Positions 33,980 to 39,258 of a stretch of 39,258 nucleotides of DNA are shown piece by piece. The notes beneath the pieces were generated by a model. That model made no database searches. It was not told where the DNA came from and saw only the letters and a list, made by a program, of their open reading frames with translations. Source of the stretch: Paracoccaceae bacterium (GTDB lineage Bacteria; Pseudomonadota; Alphaproteobacteria; Rhodobacterales; Rhodobacteraceae); assembly GCA_007126375.1 (NCBI GenBank), contig SLBI01000035.1, positions 1 to 39,258 on the forward strand, read 5' to 3'. Made by a program: the position numbers and the translations under genes. How positions within the stretch are numbered: the first letter of the stretch is position 1; every line of letters starts with the position of its first letter.

Positions 33980-35680
33980 TCAACGCACCAGATAGGGGCG
34001 GCTGCGCGGGCGGTTGGTGCCGTCAGGGTCTTCGGTCACCGGGAAATCGCCGGTCAGCGTGGGTTGCATGCCCTGGTTGCGCAGGTTCTGCAGGAACCGT
34101 CCGAAGCCGGCGAGATCGACCATCCGCGGCGCTTCCGCCGGGCGATTGGGCGCACGCGGGCTGATCTCGTCCATGAGCGTGAGCAGGGGTTCCATCGGCG
34201 CGGCGACGAAATCCGCAAGGCTCCAGACCCGCACACGCGCCTTGACCCAGGGCGCGCGCAACAGCGCGAGATGTGCCGTCTCGATCCGCTGCAGCCGCGC
34301 CGCCTCGCGCCGGATTTCGCCGAAGCGCGCATTGCGCCGAAACAGTTCGACCGCCCAGGCACCGGAGATGACCGATACCTGCGCATTGGGATCCCCCGCA
34401 AAGAAGCCGGCCACACGCTGGCCGTCGCCCGGGCCGAACTGAAAGCACTGCCGCTCGCCGCGGGTGTTCCAGATCAGATTGGCAAGGAATCCCTCGGGGC
34501 TGTAGTCGCGCAGCGCCGCGCTGTCGCTCAGGGCGCCGTTGAACACCCCGGCCCCGCCGGCGAATTCGACCCGCTCGGGGGCGAAGAGATGGCCGTGCAC
34601 CCGCAATCCGGCGGTGCGGGCAAGCCAGGCCTCGAAATCCTCGAACAGTTCGGAAAACCCCTCGAACACCGAATAGGAGCCGGCGGTGCGCCCGTTTTCC
34701 CACCCGTCGTTGGGAAAGCGGCTCTGCATGTAGAGACCGGGGCGCCCACGGGTGCGTCGCTCCACCGCCTTGCCGAACAGCCGGTCGATGCGGCCCGGGT
34801 TCGGCTCGGCCATCGGCCGGGCCTCGGCGCCGGGCCGCAGGAAATGGGCATAAAGCTTGTCGGCCTCCGGCCAGATCTTGCGCGCGACGAAGCAGTCCGA
34901 CCGGCGCAGCAGCTGCAGATGGTCGTCGTAGAACAGGTGCGGCTTGCCCTGGAAATCGAACTTCGACAGCGTCAGCGAGCGGCTCTCGATATCGGTGGAC
35001 CAGCGCCGTGCCAGCGTCTGGAAATAGCTCTCGTCGGGGATCCAGACTTGGGCGAAGAAACGGTCGTGCCGCGGCCGGTTCGGGTCTTCCAGGATCGCCG
35101 ACAGCGTCTGTCGCGTCAGGCACCACCATTGCGAGCCAAGATGCGGCACCAGCCCCAAAGGCATGCGCCGCTGCAGTCCCATCCGGCGCTGCAGCGCCAC
35201 CCAGCGGTCGAACAGCCGTCGCTGCCGCGTGAAGGAAAACGGAAAACGCAGGGTGAAACGCTCGTCGCTGAGCCCGCCCACCGTCCAGGGCACATCCTCG
35301 GTGGTGACCGATTCGATGAAATCGGTGCGCGGGCGCGCATCCAGCCAGGCCCTCAACTCCTCCACCGGGCGCAGTGGCAGACAGGCGCCCGAGGCGGTGT
35401 AGACATGGCGCACCTTCGGAAACAGGCACAGCATCTCTTCCGATGCGGTCTGCATCGCGCGGACCAGCGAGAAGGTTCCCCATTCGCAGCGGAACCGCCG
35501 GCAGAAGCGGACATGTGCGAGATCGGCCAGCCCCGCCTGCATCGCCCTGAACCGGGCCTGGGGCACCCTTGCATCGACGTGAATGACCACCGGGCATCCG
35601 GCCTGCGCCCAGTGCCGCGCGACTGCCTCGGCGCGGTGCAGGGCTGCGTGGCAGAGCATGATGAAGCCGAGGCTGCTCAT
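33980..35680 (-). CDS. Core-2/I-branching (GT14-type) glycosyltransferase with C-terminal domain
   Basis: A 566-residue protein. Residues 1 to about 300 match the GT14 core-2/I-branching beta-1,6-N-acetylglucosaminyltransferase type: GFIMLCHAALHRAEAVARHW, VVIHVDARVP, YTASGACLPLRPVEEL, SQWWCLTRQTLSAIL and VWIPDESYFQTLARRW. The rest (about 330-566) is an uncharacterised extension with YMQSRFPNDGWENGRTAGSY, as in Rhodobacterales proteins annotated with DUF5927/DUF5928. It may add branches to a surface glycan. The ATG at 35680 overlaps the stop of the upstream gene (ATGA); the frame is open beyond, but only as a shadow of that gene. Confidence 0.87.
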   Translation of the reverse strand: MSSLGFIMLCHAALHRAEAVARHWAQAGCPVVIHVDARVPQARFRAMQAGLADLAHVRFCRRFRCEWGTFSLVRAMQTASEEMLCLFPKVRHVYTASGACLPLRPVEELRAWLDARPRTDFIESVTTEDVPWTVGGLSDERFTLRFPFSFTRQRRLFDRWVALQRRMGLQRRMPLGLVPHLGSQWWCLTRQTLSAILEDPNRPRHDRFFAQVWIPDESYFQTLARRWSTDIESRSLTLSKFDFQGKPHLFYDDHLQLLRRSDCFVARKIWPEADKLYAHFLRPGAEARPMAEPNPGRIDRLFGKAVERRTRGRPGLYMQSRFPNDGWENGRTAGSYSVFEGFSELFEDFEAWLARTAGLRVHGHLFAPERVEFAGGAGVFNGALSDSAALRDYSPEGFLANLIWNTRGERQCFQFGPGDGQRVAGFFAGDPNAQVSVISGAWAVELFRRNARFGEIRREAARLQRIETAHLALLRAPWVKARVRVWSLADFVAAPMEPLLTLMDEISPRAPNRPAEAPRMVDLAGFGRFLQNLRNQGMQPTLTGDFPVTEDPDGTNRPRSRPYLVR

Positions 35681-36687
35681 GCCCAGTTCCCCTTGGACAT
35701 GAGACCGAGAATCTCCAGCTGGCGCCAGTTGATGTAGCGCTCCGACCAGTCGCACCACAGATCGCGCGCCGTCTCCATGCGCTCGGCATAGACGCGGTAC
35801 TCGCGGCTTGCGGCATAATGCTGGCGGCGGGTCAGTTCCTCCTCGGCCTTGGCGACGAAGGGGCTGAGCCATTTCGCATGCAGGAGCGCCCCCGAAGCTT
35901 TCTCGCCGCCCCATTCGTCATAGACGAGGTTCAGCCCCCGGGGCAGCAGCATGTGAGTGGAACTGACATAGGCGAAGCGGCGGTCCCAGCGCACCAGCGG
36001 GATCTTGTTCAGCGCCGGGGCGTGTGCCGGTGCATCGGCGAAGAAGACGCGTGCCCGCGGGCCGCCCTGGATCCACAGATTCCCGTAGAGCGGGTTCTTC
36101 CGGATCGTGTAGTTTCCGCCATCGAACCAGCAGGCGATTTCGAACGGATCCTGCCCCTCGACGTAGGGCACCGCATCTATCGGCCCCTTGGGATACATGT
36201 CGAGCAGCATTGCCCCGAAGGACCGGATCGACGAGGCGTCGAGCCAGCCGGTCAGAGCCGGAAGGGGCCGCGTGTCGCAAAAGGGATAGACGAGGAATTC
36301 GTCGACATCGACAGTCAGGCACCAGTGGCCATGGCCGAACCGGCGCAGCAGCCGGTTCATCCAGTCCGCCCCGTAGCGCGCGCGCTTGTAGCTCGCCGCG
36401 GTGGACCAGAGCGACACATCGGGCTGCGCCCCCAGATACTCGGCCGAGCCGTCCTCCGAGCCGTTGTCCACCACCAGGAAATGGCCGACGCCAAGCGCGC
36501 GGTAATAGTCAAGGAAGAACGGCAGCCGCAGGCGCTCGTTCCGCAGCACGCTGAACAGCAGCACATCGCGCCGGCCGATCGACCCGGTGCGGTCGATGCG
36601 GCACGAGAGATCCAGCCCGCGGCGCCAGGCCCGCAGAAGCGCCCGCTTGCGCCGCAGCCGCAACCCGTATTGCCGCATCACCCTCAT
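35677..36687 (-). CDS. GT2-type (Glyco_tranf_2_4) glycosyltransferase
   Basis: A 336-residue protein. VLLFSVLRNERLRLPFFLDY (residues 42-61) and LVVDNGSEDGSAEYL (71-85) are the nucleotide-binding start, and CLTVDVDEFLVYP (123-135) carries the DxD. The following DMYPKGPIDAVPY and LNKIPLVRWDRRFAYVSSTH segments are typical of this group. No membrane helix is visible. It resembles the glycosyltransferase at 2520-3581 in its DxD region. Two starts are possible, 36687 and 36678 (after GAGGGTG); I keep the first. It overlaps the GT14 start by 4 bases and lies 31 bases after the GT4 gene. Confidence 0.87.
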   Translation of the reverse strand: MRVMRQYGLRLRRKRALLRAWRRGLDLSCRIDRTGSIGRRDVLLFSVLRNERLRLPFFLDYYRALGVGHFLVVDNGSEDGSAEYLGAQPDVSLWSTAASYKRARYGADWMNRLLRRFGHGHWCLTVDVDEFLVYPFCDTRPLPALTGWLDASSIRSFGAMLLDMYPKGPIDAVPYVEGQDPFEIACWFDGGNYTIRKNPLYGNLWIQGGPRARVFFADAPAHAPALNKIPLVRWDRRFAYVSSTHMLLPRGLNLVYDEWGGEKASGALLHAKWLSPFVAKAEEELTRRQHYAASREYRVYAERMETARDLWCDWSERYINWRQLEILGLMSKGNWA

Positions 36688-36718
36688 CCGCTCCGCTCCG
36701 CCGCGTTGCTGCAGCCTG

Positions 36719-37930
36719 TCAGAGCCGATCTAAGACATGATTTACATGGTCTTCCCAGCCCGACGGGGCGAAAGGGCGTGGCCGCGCCGGCGGCCGCTGC
36801 GGATCGGCGTGTTCGAGGATCGTCTGTTGCCATGCCTTTCGGTCTCTCACAGGTATCAATCGGGGCAGGTTGCCCAGCACCTCGCGCAGGACCGGCAGGT
36901 CGTTCGCAACGACGGGAACGCCCAGCGCCGCCGCCTCGCATGCCGGCAGGCCGAATCCTTCGGCAAGGCTGGGAAAGAGAAGCGCCCGGGCATGGCGCAT
37001 CAGCGCCGAAACCGTGGCGTCATCGAGATCGTTCCACTCCAGCACATCCGGCGGCCGCGCATCGAGCCGGGCGAAGACGGCGGCATTTTCCCAGCCTCGG
37101 CGACCGGCGATGATCAGCAGGGGTCGGCGGGCCGGAGGCAGCGCGGCGAAGCCCTCCCACAGATCGAGCAGCAGGGCATGGTTCTTGCGCGGCTCGATGG
37201 TGCCGAGCGCCAGAAAGCAGGGTCGCGCCGGATCGAGCCAGCCGGGCAAGGCGCCGAATGGGGCGGGGGCGACGCCAAGATGCGCCACCACCGCCGGGGG
37301 CACCCGCCCGGCGGCCGCGAAGCGCATCTCGGCGGCGGCGCGGGTCACGGCGGAATTGTATATCGCCACATCGGCCCGCGCCCCGGTAAGTGCGAAGCGG
37401 CGGGCGAAGAGCACCCGCGCCGCGGGGCGGCTGAAGGCGGGGTGATCAAGCGGGATGGTATCGTGGATCATCACCGCCGCCCGTCCGTCGGGCAACCCCT
37501 GCACGGCGTCGAAGACCTCCGGGGAAAGATTGGTGTGGCCAGTGGCGATCCATACCGAGCCCGAAGGCAGATGCCGCCGCAGCAGCCGGCCGAGCCCCGC
37601 CACAGTGGCCCGGCCCAGTGCCAGCCGCCGCAGGTCCGACATTGCCCGTCGCCGCGCCGGGCTCTGGCGCAGGTGCAGTCGCGCGACAAGGTCCGGCTGG
37701 CCCCATGCTGCCGCCCCGGTCAGCCGCGCCGTCAGTGCAGCCATTCCGCCGCGGTCCAGCAGCACGAAGCCGGGTGCGGCGCGCACCAGTGCAAACAGCG
37801 GTCCGGGCAGCGCCAACAGCCTCTGCAGCCACGCCAGTTCGACCCGGTCGATGCCGGTCAGCGGACCGTTGCCGACGCGCGAGGCGAGACGGCTGAGATC
37901 GAGCAGGCGTGCACCGTCGCCCGCCGCCAT
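36719..37930 (-). CDS. GT4 family glycosyltransferase
   Basis: A 403-residue GT-B enzyme. The N-terminal half includes RLASRVGNGPLTGIDRVELAW (with a Gly-rich acceptor loop) and MIHDTIPLDHPAF (residues 154-166). The C-terminal half has LGTIEPRKNHALLLDLW (242-258), LLFPSLAEGFGLPACEAAAL (317-336) with the EX7E motif, and GVPVVANDLPVLREVLG. These are the nucleotide-sugar binding elements of family 4, often mannosyl- or related transferases in capsule or exopolysaccharide synthesis. It starts 9 bases after the galU stop, so the two are co-transcribed. Confidence 0.9.
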   Translation of the reverse strand: MAAGDGARLLDLSRLASRVGNGPLTGIDRVELAWLQRLLALPGPLFALVRAAPGFVLLDRGGMAALTARLTGAAAWGQPDLVARLHLRQSPARRRAMSDLRRLALGRATVAGLGRLLRRHLPSGSVWIATGHTNLSPEVFDAVQGLPDGRAAVMIHDTIPLDHPAFSRPAARVLFARRFALTGARADVAIYNSAVTRAAAEMRFAAAGRVPPAVVAHLGVAPAPFGALPGWLDPARPCFLALGTIEPRKNHALLLDLWEGFAALPPARRPLLIIAGRRGWENAAVFARLDARPPDVLEWNDLDDATVSALMRHARALLFPSLAEGFGLPACEAAALGVPVVANDLPVLREVLGNLPRLIPVRDRKAWQQTILEHADPQRPPARPRPFAPSGWEDHVNHVLDRL

Positions 37931-37939
37931 GATGGCGCC

Positions 37940-38833
37940 TTACTGGGCCGCACGGCGGGCGGCAACGACATCCTCGATGAATTCGATCAGATCGTCGTGC
38001 AGATCGTTGCGCGCCAGCCCGAAGGCGAGTGTCGCCTGCAGGAAGCCGGCCTTCGAGCCGCAATCGAAGCGCTGGCCGCGAAAGCGGAAACCGAACACGT
38101 CATGGCCCTGCGCGATGTCGTCGGCGATGGCGTCGGTCAACTGGATCTCGCCGCCGGCACCGGCGCGCTTCTTGCCGAGGTTCTTCAGCACCGAAGGCGT
38201 CAGGATATAGCGCCCGATCACCGCGAGGCGCGACGGCGCCTCTTCGGGTTTGGGCTTTTCCACCATGCCGCGGACGCGCGCGAGCATCCCCATGTCCTCG
38301 GCCACGTCGAGCACGCCGTAAGCGGAAACCTTGTCGGCAGGCACTTCCATCGCGGCGACCATGTTGCCGCCGGTTTCGGAGTGGGCATCGACCATCTGCT
38401 TCAGGCAGGGCACATCGCCGGCGATCACGTCGTCAGGCAGGATCACGGCAAAGGGCTCGGCCCCGATCAGCCGGCGCGCGCACCAGACGGCATGGCCGAG
38501 ACCCAACGGCTGGTGCTGGCGCAGATAGGCGATGGCACCGCTTTCCATGTTGGTGCCGCGCAGGACCTCAAGCAGCTCGGTCTTGTTCGACCTGCGCAGC
38601 TTCGCCTCGAGTTCGGGCGCGTGATCGAAATAATCCTCCAGCGCGGACTTGCCGCGCGAGGTGACGAAAATGAACTCGGTGATGCCCGCCGCACGCGCCT
38701 CGTCGATGGCGTACTGGATCAGCGGGCGATCCACGAGGGTGAGGATTTCCTTCGGGATCGACTTGGTCGCGGGAAGGAACCGCGTTCCCAGCCCGGCAAC
38801 CGGAAAGACCGCCTTGGTGACCCGTCTCCGCAT
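37940..38833 (-). CDS. galU: UTP-glucose-1-phosphate uridylyltransferase
   Basis: Makes UDP-glucose from UTP and glucose-1-phosphate, the precursor of surface glycans; 297 residues. Signature: KAVFPVAGLGTRFLPATKSI (residues 7-26) then PKEIL, QYAIDEARAAGI, LGLGHAVWCARRLIG, FAVILPDDVI and FRGQRFDCGSKAGFLQATL. I start it at 38833 because GGAGGCAACGAC directly precedes that ATG; an ATG 11 codons upstream overlaps the ribosome site. It heads the galU-GT4 pair. The 141-base gap upstream must hold its promoter, but I see none clearly. Confidence 0.96.
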   Translation of the reverse strand: MRRRVTKAVFPVAGLGTRFLPATKSIPKEILTLVDRPLIQYAIDEARAAGITEFIFVTSRGKSALEDYFDHAPELEAKLRRSNKTELLEVLRGTNMESGAIAYLRQHQPLGLGHAVWCARRLIGAEPFAVILPDDVIAGDVPCLKQMVDAHSETGGNMVAAMEVPADKVSAYGVLDVAEDMGMLARVRGMVEKPKPEEAPSRLAVIGRYILTPSVLKNLGKKRAGAGGEIQLTDAIADDIAQGHDVFGFRFRGQRFDCGSKAGFLQATLAFGLARNDLHDDLIEFIEDVVAARRAAQ

Positions 38834-38960
38834 GTCGTTGCCTCCTGCCTTGACGTATGGCGACAATGCCCCGTCGGCGCGGGGATTGCCAGATCATCGG
38901 GCGGAATTGCGCCAAAATCGTGAAGGAATGCCGAGACCTCGGCCCCGATGACGGGCGCAA

Positions 38961-38974
38961 GGCGGAACTCCGCC
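38961..38974 (-). terminator. Small hairpin after the truncated gene
   Basis: GGCGG, a 4-base loop, CCGCC (38961-38974), directly after the stop of the gene that runs off the window. Short stem and no T-run, so weak. Confidence 0.3.
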
Positions 38975-39258
38975 TCAACCGAACAGCGTGTCCACCGGTC
39001 GCGCCATGGCGATGCGCACCAACTCGGCGCGCAGCCGGCTGCGCCGGCGCCATGGCACGATCAGCCGTTGTGCACGCAGGCTGCGGCCCCAGAGGCCGCC
39101 GGTCTGCAGCCAGTAACCCTGATCGGTGAAGCGCGAGCGGTGAAAGGCCGGCGTCGGGCTGAGACGCAGCACCGTCACCACCGCCCCGGCGGCGGCATGG
39201 GCCGCCGCCGAGCGCGCAAGCCGCCGGCGCTGCCACGACCAGCCGGCGACCAGCCGGG
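38975..39258 (-). CDS. C-terminal part of an unrecognised protein, 5' end outside window
   Basis: The last 94 codons of a frame open through the right edge of the window, ending TGA at 38975. It is rich in arginine and leucine. Segments such as AVVTVLRLSPTPAFHRSRFT and DQGYWLQTGGLWGRSLRAQR look like a natural protein, with a possible beta strand at VVTVLRLSP. I cannot assign a family; given its place before galU, a glycan-related enzyme is possible. A GTG at 39179-39181 could start a 68-residue protein, but the open frame makes a longer gene more likely. Confidence 0.55.
   Translation of the reverse strand, partial: RLVAGWSWQRRRLARSAAAHAAAGAVVTVLRLSPTPAFHRSRFTDQGYWLQTGGLWGRSLRAQRLIVPWRRRSRLRAELVRIAMARPVDTLFG

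Noticed and set aside
32546-35737. Very long plus-strand open frame of over 1000 codons opposite the sulfotransferase and GT14 genes
   Set aside because: It is a shadow of two well-supported minus-strand genes in G+C-rich DNA; the translation is rich in Arg, Pro, Gly and His with no motif.

Overview
The window is high-G+C DNA from an alphaproteobacterium, most likely a member of the Rhodobacterales (Rhodobacteraceae/Roseobacter group). The reasons are the gene orders sucD-sucC/mdh, sdhCDAB and lptC-lptA-lptB-rpoN-hpf-ptsN, the flaF-flbT-DUF1217 set beside a flagellin gene, CtrA-type sites (TTAA-N7-TTAA) in front of flagellar genes, and a GT14-type gene with a long uncharacterised C-terminal part. 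I see no tRNA, rRNA, CRISPR array, insertion sequence or phage gene, and no gene-free stretch longer than 300 bases.

Layout. (1) 1-5135, mostly minus strand: a TCA block of mdh, sucC, an AT-richer 167-residue ORF of unknown function and the first two thirds of sucD, interrupted by a plus-strand glycosyltransferase between mdh and sucC; a small secreted protein lies upstream of mdh. (2) 5322-6892, plus strand: an NnrU-family membrane protein, a DUF1737 protein and a TorF-like outer-membrane protein. (3) 7108-11631, plus strand: sdhC, sdhD, sdhA and sdhB (succinate dehydrogenase), with a second glycosyltransferase-like gene between sdhA and sdhB. (4) 11797-27357: flagellar genes in four blocks. 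Minus strand: flgB-flgC-fliE-fliQ-flgF-flgG-flgA-flgH-fliL. Plus strand: fliI. Minus strand: flagellin, flaF, flbT and a DUF1217 gene. Plus strand: motB-flgE-flgK-flgL-flgI. (5) 27553-32568, plus strand: an RNase D-like exonuclease, then lptC-lptA-lptB (LPS export), rpoN, hpf and ptsN, packed with overlapping starts and stops. (6) 32579-39258, minus strand: a surface-glycan cluster with a truncated gene at the window edge, galU, a GT4 and a GT2-type glycosyltransferase, a GT14-type glycosyltransferase and a two-part sulfotransferase.

How they work together. Mdh, SucCD and SdhCDAB are consecutive TCA steps (succinyl-CoA to succinate to fumarate; malate to oxaloacetate). sucC and sdhC share a nearly identical twin palindrome upstream (TTGTGATCAC-N13/14-TGATCACGG), which suggests one regulator for both operons. 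The flagellar genes make rod, rings, hook, junctions and filament, plus part of the export apparatus and stator; FlaF and FlbT are known post-transcriptional regulators of flagellin, and CtrA-like boxes lie before flagellin, motB and flgE. Region 6 probably builds a sulfated or branched surface polysaccharide from UDP-glucose.

The least explained items are the foreign-looking ORF inside sucCD, the shared twin operator, the glycosyltransferase genes placed inside TCA operons, and the tandem sulfotransferase-like protein.
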